Shown: positions 10,480 to 22,457, counted from the stretch's first letter. The stretch: 64,000 nt of DNA from Gonapodya prolifera JEL478 (GCA_001574975.1 KQ965826.1:120736-184735); one strand, 5' to 3'. Notes: generated by a model not told the origin, from the letters alone. A program made the numbers and translations.

Positions 10480-11058
10480 ATGTCCAAAGAGTCTTCGCCA
10501 GTGCTTCTCTACGTGTACAACCTCTCCCAGGTGCGGTGATGCGGTGATTGGCGGGAGTGTGCATGAACGTGAACGATTAATCATACGTCTCTGGAACGAC
10601 TCATGGTCGATTGCTCCATAACAGGGCATGGCCCGACTGATGTCGATGCAGCTGACGGGTCGTCAAATCGGTGAGTCGATGTGAAGCTCCCTGTCGCCTT
10701 TGTCGATCGTTCGTTACCGATTCATTCACGGGAAGACGCCATCTACCACACCTCTGTTGTCGCTTTTGGTCGCGAGTACTTCTTCGGAGCGGGGATCATG
10801 GTAGGCCGCGGACCCTTACACGATTTCGACCGTCATTCGATCCTACCTTCTCTTCGTTTCGTCTTGTCCACCCTCCCAGGTCAATCGCATCACGGAACTC
10901 CAATTGAAATTCTTCCCGTGGGTCACACGCAGCTGCCCAGGGAGGTTTTCTTCGAGTACCTCCAGGAAATGCGGTCAGTGTACACCGCTGACAAGTATCA
11001 CTTGCTCGGTACGCGGGACCGGGATATGGCGTTGTTTGCGGAGACAGTTCTACCTTAA
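10480..11058 (+). CDS. PPPDE (DESI-type) peptidase-like protein lacking the catalytic Cys
   Basis: Three exons: 10480-10530 (LLYVYNLSQ), 10625-10670 (GMARLMSMQLTGRQI), 10736-11058 (DAIYHTSVVAFGREYFFGAG ... PIEILPVGHTQ, FFEYLQEMRSVYTADKYHLL, TAA), about 139 aa. This follows DESI1 (deSUMOylating isopeptidase, PPPDE fold) from the first strand through the catalytic His (YHTSVV) to the YHLL strand. In the family that strand leads into an Asn-Cys-Asn motif carrying the nucleophile. Here the chain ends GTRDRDMALFAETVLP instead, and I find no NCN-like exon within the next 600 nt. A 26-residue loop follows the GAGIM position; treating it as an intron breaks the frame. It is either a non-catalytic derivative or a 3'-truncated gene. 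Confidence 0.7.
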
Positions 11059-12802
11059 CACTGCTCGCGCACTTTGAAGTCTGATGCAAAAGGAGGGGAG
11101 CCCGGGTTTGGAGGAGAAACAGGTCGTAGCCACGCATATCCTTCAAGCTTTCATGCATTGTTCCGTAGAGAAATCTCCCGTATGGGCGCCCCCATGTTCC
11201 CCTCTCAGAGGGAAAGTGATCCAAGATCGACGACTGCCACTTGAGTGCTTGCTCCATGTGGCCGTCTTCCAGCTGACAAGTGTTGACGTCGATGCAAAGG
11301 TTTCACGTCGAACCTGGATGACCAGAGGTCTAGTGTCTCGAAAAGCGATGGCTCCGATAGAATAAATCCTCTGAGAAGCCGTCCTTTTTGCAAGAGCCGA
11401 ACTTTAGAAGGGAGAGACGGTTTCATCAGAATTTGGAGGAGGATTTCAGGCGGGAGGGAGATGAGAGCAGCTGTTTTGGTGGAGTCAACGCTGCCCGGGG
11501 AGGTGCAACTTGCAGCTGATGCATCATATGCGCTTCGTTGGGAGGTGGATCAAGGTTCGACACGGCACTGTTTCCATGACAGGTTGTTGGAACACCACTT
11601 TTCACTTTGCATCGAGAGTTTCAAACGATGGGTTCGCATGAACGTTTGAGAGAAAGAAAGGCAGAATGAATTCTCACTGCTCGATGAAATCTCTTGCGGT
11701 TCATTGTGATCATCTTCGTTTCGTTCCGTCGCCATTGCAAAGAGCCCGTTCACCATTGACAAGCCAAAACCTGACAGAGCTCGTAGCCCCAGCATCACGC
11801 TATTTCTCAGTCTTTCCCCACAATTGTCACTAGCGTATGGAGGTCGCTTTCTGCTCTGATAGTCACCTAGCCGAAGTTCCTTATTGTAACATTGTTAGGA
11901 CACCGAGCAGTTTGGAAGAACACACACAAAGATAATCACCTCTAAAGAAAATCCGCTGTATTCCTACATAGCAGTTATGGTTTGTATCAACCGGGTTGCA
12001 TCTTCAGGCAGCTCCGTCGGTCGAAAGGGGGGTCGACGTCGTTGTAGACTCTCCTCGGGTGTTACCTCAAGCAAGGTACGTTGGTCTCGCTCCTGCTTCA
12101 TAGTTTCGGAGTCGAATCTTCTGTTTGCGAAATAGATGTGTCAAATGTTGCTTCAGTAGCATTGAGAACTCAGGATACCCTTCCCCTCCCCCATTCGCAC
12201 AAGCCCCTTACCTCCAAAGACCATTTTTAATTCTCTTTTGCCGCAGTTATGGTCATCATTGGCCTCACTCCGTCGGAACCCAAGTCCACCATTGGAGGTT
12301 GGAAAGGGGGATACTCGTTTGGTCGGCACTCTGGGAGACAAGCCGGGCCGCCCACGACAGGAAACTCTCGATCATACGGCACGGCTGTGGTTCGTGTGTA
12401 CGTTGAGAACGATGGAAGGGCCAGGGATGTGGTCCTGTTCGCGGATCGACGCGACTCACGAAGAGCGAAAGGCCAGCCGCGACCGTTCCGACAATCTGAG
12501 TGAAGAACGGAGCCAAAACGCGCCGAAGGAGGACTCAAGCGAGCGCGAGGCACTCTGATAACGATAATCCACTCAATCGCCAATTGGCTGGTGGCCACGG
12601 CGAACTCGAGGCCAGAAATGCATCACATTTCAGGCATATACCGACTCTTCCTGTCAAATGGTGAAGTAAATTACCGCAAAATGCTAATTTTCATCAAAGA
12701 TATCAGTTGAACTAAATTGGACGCGAATATATTGTTGCCGGCTGCATTGGCTGCGGCCTCCGATTCCCAATGAAAGCAAGCAAATCCACAACAGAAGCAA
12801 AC
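11059..12802. other. 1.7-kb stretch without a supported gene
   Basis: Short overlapping open frames occur on both strands (longest about 120 codons near 12230-12600), but none shows a domain, signal or convincing splice chain. The region may hold the lost 3' part of the PPPDE gene or a lineage-specific gene I cannot recognise. No tRNA, LTR or tandem array was noticed. Confidence 0.4.
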
Positions 12803-13656
12803 ATGTCGAACCTCGCACACATTCCGACCGCCGATCCCAAGAAAACACCCATGCTGGTGTGCTCGATGGTGCGTACCTTTTCTTCTCTGGATTGGTGTTG
12901 CCATCACCCGAAGCTGACCCCAAATCTCCACCGTTTCCACATCTAACCAACCCCTCGCCCATCAGTGTGGCCGTGAGTTCGGATCGCTCTCGCTGCCCAT
13001 CCATGAGAAGGAATGCCGGGAGAAAGTCGAGCGGGAGCGGCCTGCGTCGGCTTCAAAGCTCATTCAGAAGCAGGAGGACCTGCAGGCTTCTCTCAAGGCA
13101 GGAAAAATGTGAGATTTGCTCAGTTTACCATGCAGCTCAATGGATTCGCTAGTACGGAGATGCTGTATTGATTCAAACCTGACGTTTTTGCAGAACCCAC
13201 GCGGAATACAACGACCAGGCTCGAACTTGGTACCAAGACGCCACCCGCGTGCATTGCCCACACTGTCACCGTGGTTTCTCGGACGAGGAACGGCTCAACG
13301 TCCACATGAAGGGGTGCGATGCTGACCCAGAGCGGGAAGCGAACAGTGCGCACGGAGGCGCGGGCTCCTCGGACCGGAAGAGTGGGGCCGCGTCTCACAT
13401 TGGGACGCCAAAGTCGCATTCGCAGGCTGCGACCCCGGCCGCGACGTCGCCGAGGCCGGGGGCCTCGACACAAACCTCTACTGCGGCGCTTCCAGAGGTG
13501 GGACACGGCAGCTCGGGGCATTCGGAACCAATGAAGGAGAGTCAGCCGGCGAAAGTGGGAAAGAGTGAAGGCGGGGCAAAGTTCTGTCCGAGTTGTGGGA
13601 CCAAGTTCGGGGAGGGTGATAAGTTTTGCAGCGAGTGTGGGAAGCGACGAGAGTAG
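12803..13656 (+). CDS. C2HC-type zinc-finger protein with C-terminal zinc ribbon (ZC2HC1-like)
   Basis: Three exons: 12803-12868, 12966-13108, 13194-13656 (TAG), 223 aa. Zinc module 1 spans the first intron: VCSM|CGREFGSLSLPIHEKEC (C-x2-C-x(n)-H-x4-C). A charged linker (KLIQKQEDLQASLKAGK) follows. Module 2 is VHCPHCHRGFSDEERLNVHM then KGC. A low-complexity Ser/Thr/Ala linker leads to a zinc ribbon with two CxxC knuckles (FCPSCGTKF and FCSECGKRRE). The paired C2HC modules match the ZC2HC1/FAM164 group, which I associate with ciliated or flagellated eukaryotes (remembered, not checked). The extra C-terminal ribbon is not part of the animal proteins as I recall them. Ligand and function are unknown. 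Confidence 0.8.
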
Positions 13657-13781
13657 GACAGTTTGGACGTGACTTGATATTGTACCGACGCTCGTCGTTT
13701 AGGTCAATTCAGCGAGCACCAATACGATAGTCGGTGGTGGTCCAGAAGTAGTTACACGAGGTGCCGACTGGACGAATCGTC

Positions 13782-14311
13782 CTACTTCTTCCCGGACTTC
13801 TTGATCCCCCCTCCACCTGCCAGAGGTCCACCCTGTGCAGCTCTTGCTCGGGCTTCTTCCAGCTTTGTTCGGACGGAACGGGAGGTCGAATATTCATGAG
13901 CAACTTAGGACGAACACGCCCCCGCATCGCCAAAAAGAAAACTCACCTTTCTCTTCTCCTCCTGTTGCTTCTTCTTGAACTCAAGATCGTCCTCGTCGAC
14001 GTCGCCCTTGTCCTTCTTGGGCTTCAGGAGCGAGAAAGGAAGATGGTAAAAGACGGCCGGGAAAAAGGGCTTTGAGAACACTGAAAGCCAGTCTGTCTCG
14101 TTAACAGGAGCACATACCTGTTTGAGCGGTTTCAGCTTTCCTCCTTTTGTCCGGTATTCGTGGAGATGTCGGTTCCAATCAGAACGCCCAAGCAGATTTG
14201 CGAGTGAGCCATCAAGAAGAGAGCGGGGAAGGAAAAATGAAGGGAAAAAGTTAGACTTCGCTGGAGGTCAGTGGTAGACTGGGAGTAGGACTGACCTTGC
14301 CGGCCAGACAT
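13782..14311 (-). CDS. TMA7: Translation machinery-associated protein 7
   Basis: Small basic ribosome-associated protein. Four exons on the minus strand: 14311-14296 (MSGRQ plus one base), 14143-14118 (GGKLKPLKQ), 14021-13947 (PKKDKGDVDEDDLEFKKKQQ, EEKRK), 13862-13782 (LEEARARAAQGGPLAGGGG, IKKSGKK, TAG). Total 65 aa, the usual family size, with the hallmark KPLKQPKK and the GIKKSGKK end. Phases join cleanly at every border. The first exon is only 16 coding bases. It is divergent from the MFS gene starting at 14695. Confidence 0.93.
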
Positions 14312-14694
14312 CGTGGAGATAGATTTCTGAGTTGGTCCGTGGTCACAGCAAATGGGAAACTGATGCACAGGCCTTCCAACGTGAGCAACGGTCACAGGAG
14401 GCCCTATAGAGTTACTCTGTCAAATAAGCTCTAATCTTGTTATCTATATCTTAAATTAGCTCCTGCTTACATAATAATATGTCGAAGTACGGTGTTGGGT
14501 TCAGTCACCGGTTTAGAAAACGTCGATTTAGATAACGGAAATATGTCCAAGCCGTGATAAATAAACAAGATAGCGGCCATTCGGCCGGCGGAGCGTCAAA
14601 TGTCCGATCCCTAACCCGACTCTGGCCCGCCCCTGCGCCTCCTCCATCTGCAAACGTGCGCACACCAGACAAGAGAGAAGAGTGAAATTCTGAG
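14312..14694. promoter_or_regulatory. Divergent intergenic region TMA7 / MFS permease
   Basis: 383 nt between the start codons of TMA7 (minus) and the permease (plus). The centre (14420-14480) is AT-rich; no coding signal. It presumably carries both promoters; no specific factor site is claimed. Confidence 0.4.
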
Positions 14695-17600
14695 ATGAAC
14701 TCGGGCTACAGCACAGGATCGCGGAGGAAGACACTTCCCGTGCTGGTGAGTGCTCATTCAATCTCGATGGGTGAATCGGGAACGAAACCACGGAGTTTTC
14801 ACCACTTGTCACCTACAGTTGGCAAACGATGGCCGAAAAGTGGAAAGCAATCAAATTGAACCCGATTGGACCGAAAAAGAGGTTCGAATGCCCTCCCGCC
14901 TGCTCTCGATCGTCGATTCATCAATGTCCCGAAATGATTCCACCCGTGGACCACAAACAGGAGGCTTGGGCGATGAGAAAAGTGGATCTCACCATTATTC
15001 CATGGCTCACATTGTGTTATACGTCGCTAAACGTGGGTGGCGGAAAGGTTTTTTTGTCCCCCCCCCAAAAAGACCCTGGAATTGACACTACCGTTTTTGG
15101 ATTACTCGCGCGGTTTTCAGATCGACCGATTGAATATCAGTAATGGTAAGTCTTAATCCGTCCGCTGGCGGTTTGAATGCTGAGCTTACATTTCACTGGC
15201 ATGTGATAAAGCGGCTATCATCAACGCCGAAACGCCAATGCACACACTGGCCTTCGATTTGGGACTCAATGGAGACCAATTTAATTGGGCCGTTTCGATA
15301 TTTTTCTGTGACTACAAAGCTCTACTGTCTGACTCACGCACCGGATCCTGACCAAATTGTTCATGGCATTGCAGTCGGTTACGTCTTGTTCGAAATCCCC
15401 AGTGTGAGCACCGATACTTTGGGCAGGAATTTCAGGACACAGAGAATCACTTTTCGTTTCCCTTACTTCCCACAGAATCTCATCCTCACACGAGTATCGC
15501 CCTCCGGCTGGATTGGACGCATTCTCGCCTCGTGGGGTATTTTCTCCGTGAGCTATCCCCGTTCCCGCCTTCTGGCACCTTTCTCTGTGCTCAAACAGTC
15601 CTTATTTATTGATAGGCATGTATGGGTGCGACACAGGTGAGGATTGACGAAAGAACGCATAAAATCAGCTCAGAACCACTGAAATCCAACAATCGCCCTT
15701 CTTGTCTCAAAGAACTACGCAGGACTGCTGGCAGTCCGAGCGCTGACTGGATGCATGGAAGCTGGCTTTGCCCCGGGGGCGTAAGTACCCGGCGTTTTTT
15801 GATTCCAAGGATCTTTCGATCTCACCCACGTGACACTACATCAGCGCGCTTTATTTATCGTATTGGTACAAGGTGGGTATCGCAAGCCGTGAAAAGACTT
15901 CGTGCCGCTCCGTCAAGTAATTTTTATCATGATTTGCGTCGTTTCAACAGAAATACGAAGGTATGCCGTCCCCCTTCCCCCAGGGCTGAAGTGCATGAGC
16001 CTCACCCGTCATTGTCACCCATCTCCTCTCTTCGTCTACCAGTGTCGTCTCGTTGGGCGTGTGAGTTGTGTTTACGGATCTGTAACCATCAAAAGCGTGC
16101 CTCACGAAGGTTGCTCCTCAGACATGTTTGGTGGAGGCCTGGTATTCTCCTCCACGGGAGGTCTCATTGCGTTTGGTGTGGCGAATATGTGAGTCCGCTC
16201 AGTCAAGGCGCTACGAGCTTTGACATAGTGTGACCCAAAATATGTAATTTATTCCGCAAAGGGACGGCCTCGGTGGTCTCTCTGGATGGCGCTGGTACGT
16301 TCAACATTTACTTTAACTGTAGAGAACGAATTCTAATTTTCTTTCATACATTTCAGGCTGTTCATCCTGGTATGCAGGACGGGAGTGACTACGATATGCT
16401 CAAACACTCAAAATTTGTGTTCTATCGCAGGAGGGATCCGCATCTGCATTGATAGGTGTCATCACTATGTTCCTCCTCCCCGTGAGTACCTGAGCGGGAG
16501 GAACCCAATGCCCTGTTCTCGCTTTTACATTCTTTTGTTTACACTTTGTTGCGCACAGGACTACCCCCAAACCTGTCGCTTCCTCACTCTCCGCGAGAAA
16601 GAAATCGTCGTTGGTCGTCTTCCCCCGACCGGTCCCTCTGTGGCAGCCAGGCGACTTCGACTGAAAGACATACTGAACGATTTTAAGGATTGGCGAATGT
16701 ACGCCTTATCTTTCGCCCTTATGCTGCACCTCACCACGGTGTTTTCAATTGCGTACTTCTTGCCAATTGTGAGGCCATTCTTGGTCGTGATACAAACGAG
16801 GCGAACTTACGCTTGTTTTATAACATCCGCAGGTCATCAAGCTCCTGGGATTCCAGTCGACTACCGCCCAGTTACTCAGTATACCTCCTTTCCTCTTCTC
16901 TGCGCTTTGGATTCTCCTGATGCGGGTAGACTTTTCTCCCAAAGCCTCTACCCTAAGTTCATATACAAATTTGCAATTAGAAACTGGTCTTCGGATCGCC
17001 ACCAAGAAAAAGCACTCCACGGGCTTCTCTGCATCATACCTTCAATCGTCGGATACATGCTCCTTGCATTTCTTCACATCGATACCCAGACGCCCTACAC
17101 CCGGTACTCGCTTCTCTTCCTCGTGGCCATGTCGAACGGACGTGAGTTCATGGCGGCATATCTGAATGGTGTAATACCTAACATCTACTAGTCGTACCGC
17201 TGATCGTCGGTCTGAGCACCATATCCACGAAAGGTACTGGCCGTACTGCTGTTCGAAGTGCATTCACTGTTGCGTGCGGTAACATTGGTGGGTGCTGCGA
17301 TTTCGAAGTTGCAAGCGCAAAATGCACAAATCCTGCTCCTTTGTGAACCCCCAAGGTGGTGCCATTGGCGGCCAAATCTATCGAAACGATGACGCACCTC
17401 TGTACACACGTGGCCACGTCATCAACGGAAGCTTGATCATCGGCGTCTTGGTATTGTTCCTCCTTGCGGTAGTATCATTGATCCGCGAGGGCGAGTATGT
17501 GGGGCCTAGAGCGAACTACACAGGTGGGTTTCGCAGTTAAGGGCTTGATCAGCGAAGGCGCACATCTCACCCACCCATAACAACGGTAGTGTATGAAAGA

Positions 17601-17696
17601 GGAGGTCTCGAAGTTGATGGCGACAAGCTCATACGATTGGAACGAGTGGTGGAAACGACGGATGAAGTGGAAGAAGTGTACTCTGGAGAGGGTTGA
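14695..17696 (+). CDS. MFS transporter, Dal5/Tna1 (allantoate/nicotinate permease) type
   Basis: Twelve-TM anion:cation symporter-type permease, plasma membrane by family. The gene is cut by many short introns. Landmarks in order: MNSGYSTGSRRKTLPVL, QIEPDWTEKE, EAWAMRKVDLTIIPWLTLCY, IDRLNISN, INAETPMHTLAFDLGLNG, FNWAVSIFF, VGYVLFEIPS, NLILTRVSPSGWIGRILASW, CMEAGFAPGA, ALYLSYWYK, a 10-nt microexon (KYE), VSSRWA, YMFGGGLVFSSTGGLIAF, DYPQTCRFLTLREKEIVVG, GRLPPTGPSVAARRL, VIKLLGFQSTTAQLL, NWSSDRHQEKALHG, FTVACGNIGGAIGGQIY, REGEYVGPRANYT, ERGGLEVDGDK, TGA 17694-17696. The DYPQTC and RxxNISN motifs and the GNIGGAIG helix are shared with the copies at 51.8-61.3 kb. Splice sites look normal, so it is probably functional. 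Substrate cannot be read from sequence. Confidence 0.85.
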
Positions 17697-18120
17697 TCCC
17701 GATGTCCACGTCTTGTAGTGAAATGACGCATCTCTAGTTTTGTAAATTATTCAACTTTTGGATCGTGTTTTGTGTCTCGTATTATAATTATGAGGAAGGA
17801 AAAGTAAAAACCCATTGCCCATATGTGACATTCCAGCGTGGCCCTCATGCGGTGGCTTGATCTAACTCGAATCCTCTTGGTGATCTCGTCAGGTTCTTTA
17901 CTTAATTATCTCTCTCTGACTCCTTCACGCCTTTGTCCGCGGACCTCGAATAGCATAAAACGTCCTCTGATATACTGGGCATTTTTTGAGGAGAGATGAG
18001 AAAGCATCACATGCCGCTATGTTTGGATCGACAAATTTCTTTCACTTCTCCATGCCAAACCGATAGTCCATTGAGGGAGAGAGGTAGTGAACTTCAACGA
18101 TGCGAAGATTTGGGAATGAG
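17697..18120. other. Intergenic region
   Basis: AT-rich 3' flank of the permease and downstream flank of the minus-strand F-box-like gene (convergent). Polyadenylation-like A/T stretches at 17745-17810; no coding signal seen. Confidence 0.4.
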
Positions 18121-19020
18121 TCATCGTGCAGCACTTTCGTGAATCCGTTGATGTCGGACGGTTGTGTTCCTCATGTAGCCCACGTCGAGAGTTTCTAGAT
18201 CTTCCTGTTTTACGGTCCCTTGAATGGGTTGAGATCTCGACTCTAAATCCAATTGCAGTCCCTCGAAATTGCGTGCTTGTGGGAAACAGGAGAGTGTTGC
18301 GGCTGTTGCGTTGAGAACACGCACTCGAGGTCGCAGCAAAGACGAAAGGATTTCACGCTTGACCGTGAATGTGGGCACATCAAAATCGGAAAAAGAATAA
18401 TTATTTCATCACTCACGTGATTTTCCAACCCAGTCACAGCGACCTCAACATGATTGGCTCTTGAAGCGTTCGCAAAGGCCACGAACCACGGAAGCCAATC
18501 GTTGTACAGCCAGAACAGGCGTCTGAATTCGAGGGAGCCGAACGCAGAAAGGCGAGCTACCCCTCCATGTATGAGGCGCAGTGATTTCTTCGGTGTTATC
18601 GATAGGAGCTCAGAGAGGAAGATTTCGACCCGGCAAGAGAAGGAAACCACGCCCCAGTCAATGCAGCCTTCAGCAAGAGATCCCGAATTTGTCGAAATGC
18701 TGAAAATCTTTCTTCGATAATTGTTCACGATTGAAGGAGCGGGGGATGAAGCAGTCAAAGTTTTCAAGTCGTCCAACGTAACGGCATCCGGGCGCTTCCA
18801 GTCCGTGAAAGAGACAGCTGCATGTACAGTGGAGCCTAATGAAAACCATCATCAAACTTGACCTGTACCGCACGATTAGCAATCAAATCGGTACCATTCA
18901 GAGTGCTGCGCTGTATCCTGCAAAATCGCGGCACACCAACGGAATATGTGTATAGAAAGCCTTTCGTGGAGCGAGGAGCACAAGAGTTCGGAGCAGGAGC
19001 TCATCAGGAAGTATTTCCAT
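18121..19020 (-). CDS. F-box-like protein, frame interrupted
   Basis: ATG at 19020 opens MEILPDELLLRTLVLLAPRK, then AFYTHIPLVCRDFAGYSA, a typical F-box (LPxEL...IxxVCRxF). After about 40 residues the frame ends in TGA (18898-18900), while the adjacent frame continues plausibly (NGTDLIANRAVQ, intron, VSFTDWKRPDAVTLDDLKTL and a Leu-rich body ending near 18121). A single-base indel near 18905 or an unseen splice would explain this. The body (FGSLEFRRLFWLYNDWLPWF...) resembles the degenerate Leu-rich part of fungal F-box proteins, which present substrates to SCF ubiquitin ligases. Borders and integrity are uncertain. Confidence 0.5.
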
Positions 19021-20063
19021 TTTCAGATTCAACGGCTGAACTATGCCGATGATGTGATACTTCCTGTCAATTCTTACTACAATGTACTCTGGAGAGAGTT
19101 GACTTTGGATGACCACTTGCAGTGCAATGACTCATCACGGAGCTGCTAGTTTTGTACAATATTGAACTATTGGTTGGTGTTTTGTCCCTTTTCTCATTTT
19201 AAGATTAGTAAGAAAACTCAGAACCACCTGCGGAGGACAACCCCGGAGGTGAGGACGTGCCGGGGGAGCCGGGATAACCGCTTTTCAATGTGTGCTTTGG
19301 GGGCGACCCCAACACCAATTGACTTCCGTAATCTGCGGGAATGGCGTTGGATGCATGCGTAGGAACATTTTGGGTACCATACGTGTGGTTTGGAAGTGTT
19401 GCAGGGTGAGTGAGGCCGCTGAAACAGGCATGTGGACTGCCATTGGGTCTTCACATTGGTGGCTGCGGTCTGCAATATCAGACCACAGCACACCACCTGA
19501 ATGTATGCAAACAGACAGCAGAAGGATGGCCAGAAGAGGCGTATGGTATGCCGGTCGCGTGAGGCCGCTGAAACAGGCAGGTGGGCGGACCAAGGCTGGT
19601 GTTTGGTTTTGGGCTGTGGGTGTCGGGCGACTGAAACGGCGAGTTTGGGCGATGCATAAGGAAGCCCCCTGGGGCTCTTTGGAATCGTTGACAGGAACAG
19701 GGCGAATGGTTTGGACATTGTCTGGGCATTGGTGCTGGTCCCTCTGTATTTATTTTGTTATGTTTGTGTGCCATCTCCATGTGGACTATCACCCCCCATG
19801 GTTTGTCCAATGCATTCCAACCTTCGCCAATCTTTCTTCGCCATTCATCCATCAGCCATGTGCATTAAAGCGCTGAGTTGAAGAAATCATTTCTAATTTA
19901 ATGAATTTATTGGAAGAGAATGGCGCCAAGAGCCTTTACCGCTTTGGAACCGATTAAAATCCAAGACGTACCAAATAAATTAACGGAACTCTGAACTGGC
20001 TCTTTGCGAATGAAGGGTTGTTGTCAAGCTCACGGTTCAACTTGAAAATTTAACCGGTACCGT
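19021..20063. other. 1-kb intergenic region with a 20-bp direct repeat
   Basis: No supported gene. Several overlapping open frames (19218-19876) occur on both strands without domains. A 20-base exact direct repeat, tgaggccgctgaaacaggca, lies at 19411-19430 and 19560-19579, and a related word (cgactgaaacggcg) occurs near 19629. Confidence 0.5.
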
Positions 20064-20087
20064 TTGCCAGCGATCACACCAGTTACA

Positions 20088-22457
20088 ATGGCGACCATGC
20101 GACGATTCCGGTCGCCGCGCATTCTCCTTATTTGCATTGCTGCCTTCTTTTGCGCTGCTGCCCATTTCGGCAATGCCGTATCGAAGCCCGTAGACCGAAA
20201 ATCTTCATTCGTGGTCCCGTCCACGTTCACCAACACCAAAGCTGAACGCATTCTCGACATTTCACATCCCGCAATTGCCCGAGAAACTGTTACGCTAAAT
20301 ATCGAGAACACAGGGAAATCTGTGGCGGGAGAATACTACGTTACAGTCGATGTAGACCTGGACTCCAGAAAATTGGCGTGGTTGGAGGCGTACGAGGGCA
20401 AGGGCGTCTCGAGAAAAGATTGGATAGTGGAGAAAGGTGCTCTTGATGCCACAAAGTGAGTACAGAACCGCACATTGCTTCTAGAAGTGATTGAAACTCA
20501 AAGACATGCCTGAACGCGAATTACTGGAAGCTCTGTCCAACTCTACAAAGTCACGTTCCCGAAACCCCTTTCGCCTTCCGACCGCCAATCGTTTACTCTG
20601 TACTTCGTATGGGTCGGCCTTGTATCAAACTTGCCGAAAAAGGTGGCACAAGGGGAACAAGGAAGTGGGGTTTACCAAGGAGCACTCCATTGGGTTTCGC
20701 CTTATCCGACGACGGAGGAGAAACTTGGTGTGAGGTGAGTCTGCCCTGGTTTCCTGGAACTTTCCCCCTTTACTACTCATCACGGCCCCGTCAAAGACCT
20801 TCATCATCCGAAATACACTCCCGGACTCCCTCTGGCTCGCTCACTTCTACGGGCATCTCCTACGGGCCCTTCCGCGACGTAGCGCCGTTCTCCCGTGAAA
20901 GTCTCCGTGTTCACGCAAAGCTGTCCCACGTGCCTCTTCGCGGTTCGATCCTGAAACGCAAGATTACGATCAGTCATTGGACAGGAATTGCGAACGTGCT
21001 GGAGTCATGGGAGTTGTGGCATGACGGAGCCGAGTGAGTCATTTATAGTCGTCACACAAATCCCACCCTGAACCTCAACTCCATCACCTGCAGACTTTTA
21101 CAACCATTTTCCCGGACCGACCTCCTCATCCAAGGTCGCTACGCCACCCCACCCACCATGATCCAACACCTCCGCTTCGATCTTCCCGCCGGCGCATTCA
21201 ACGGGGAGTACCGGGATTTCGACGGCAACGTTTCCACCTCGCATTTCAGCAGCGGTAGATCCGGTGCCACATTGGAGTTGAGGCCTCGGTACCCCATGTT
21301 TGGCGGGTGGAAATACCAGTTTTGGTTTGCGTACGACGTACCCCTTTCAAAGAGCGTGGGGATCGGGAAGGACGGGCGTTACGTATGGAGAGGGCCTGTC
21401 ATGAGGGGACTGCAGAATGTGCCGGTGGACAGACTGGAGGTGGAAGTTGTGTTGCCGGAAGGGTCGAAGTGAGTTTGAACACCTTCCCGGCGTGAGGGGA
21501 CTGCAGCATCTCTTCGGACTTGTGATTTCCATAGTTCGGCCCAGATAAAGCTTCCTTACTCTGCCGATGAAAAGACCAGCGGTCGCGAGTACTCTTACTT
21601 CGATACAATCGGACGGGAGACGGTCGGATTTGTGAAGAGCCGCGTTGTTGACGAGATGTGGAAAGACTTTGAGGTATGGCGCCACGTTCTCCAGCTCACC
21701 GCTTTCCGCTGAAAATTGCTTACTGGCGTCCGCTGTATAGGTTTCTTACAACTTCTCCTCGACCGCGTACTTCCGGAAACCTTTTGTCGCCATCGTTGCC
21801 GTTCTGGCAGCATTCTTGGGGAGCATGGCTGTCCTGAGGCTAGAGTTTTCAATCGGGAAGGTAGCGTGGTTCGACCATTCTCCTGGTCGGGTGGGCACTG
21901 ATCGCTCTCGATGTATTTCAGGACTCAAAAGGCGAGGCGGCGGAAATGGTCCGGACTGTCGGAATGAGGGTCCAGGACATCCACGGGAAACTTGAATCCT
22001 TGCTTGCGAAGCTCAATACCGCGTTTGAAGACTTGTGAGTATCTCGCTTTATTGTGATTCGCCTTTGCTGAAGTACTTCGACTTCACGTCATAAACGCTC
22101 TGCATGTTTTACAGCAAACACAGCCACCATGACGTCGCTCGCTTCGAAGCTGCTAGAACAGATCTCACCGCTCAAATTCAATCCACTCTTGCCGATCTTT
22201 CCTCCGTGACTAAGAGCGTCTTTGGCCTGTCCGGGGATGATTCCGCTCGCCTCGAAAAATCTTCCGCCCAGCTCGCCAACATTTGGAACGAAAGATTGTC
22301 AAAGGTGAAGCAGGCGCAGGACGAAGTTGTGGCTCTTCGAAAGAAGGGCAGCGTTGATGACAAGACCAGGCGGCAAGTTGGGGAACGGATCAAGAAGTTG
22401 GAGGAGGAGGACGAGGCATTGGTGAAGAAGGCGGAAGCTCTCGTTGCAGGATTTTAG
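20088..22457 (+). CDS. OST1: Oligosaccharyltransferase subunit Ost1 (ribophorin I)
   Basis: Essential ER-membrane subunit of the complex that transfers the dolichol-linked glycan to Asn-x-Ser/Thr. ATG 20088 (or in-frame 20064) begins a signal peptide (ILLICIAAFFCAAAHF). Lumenal segments follow: VVPSTFTNTKAERILDI, ETVTLNIENTG, SVQLYKVTFPKPLSPSDRQS, LYFVWVG, ISYGPFRDVAPFSRESL, KRKITISHWTGIANV, PPTMIQHLRFDLPAG, RYPMFGGWKYQFWFAYDVPL, IKLPYSADEKTSGREY, RTVGFVKSRVVDEMW-like, YFRKPFVAIVAVLAAFLGSM. The last is the TM helix. A roughly 150-residue cytosolic coiled-coil-like tail (RIKKLEEEDEALVKKAEALV) ends at TAG 22457, as in ribophorin I. At least six introns; the exact border near 20456-20530 is unresolved. 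Confidence 0.88.

Noticed and set aside
10801-10879. Intron inside the PPPDE gene (gtaggc...cccag)
   Set aside because: Borders fit a consensus, but the 79-nt length would shift the conserved IEILPVGHTQ strand out of frame.
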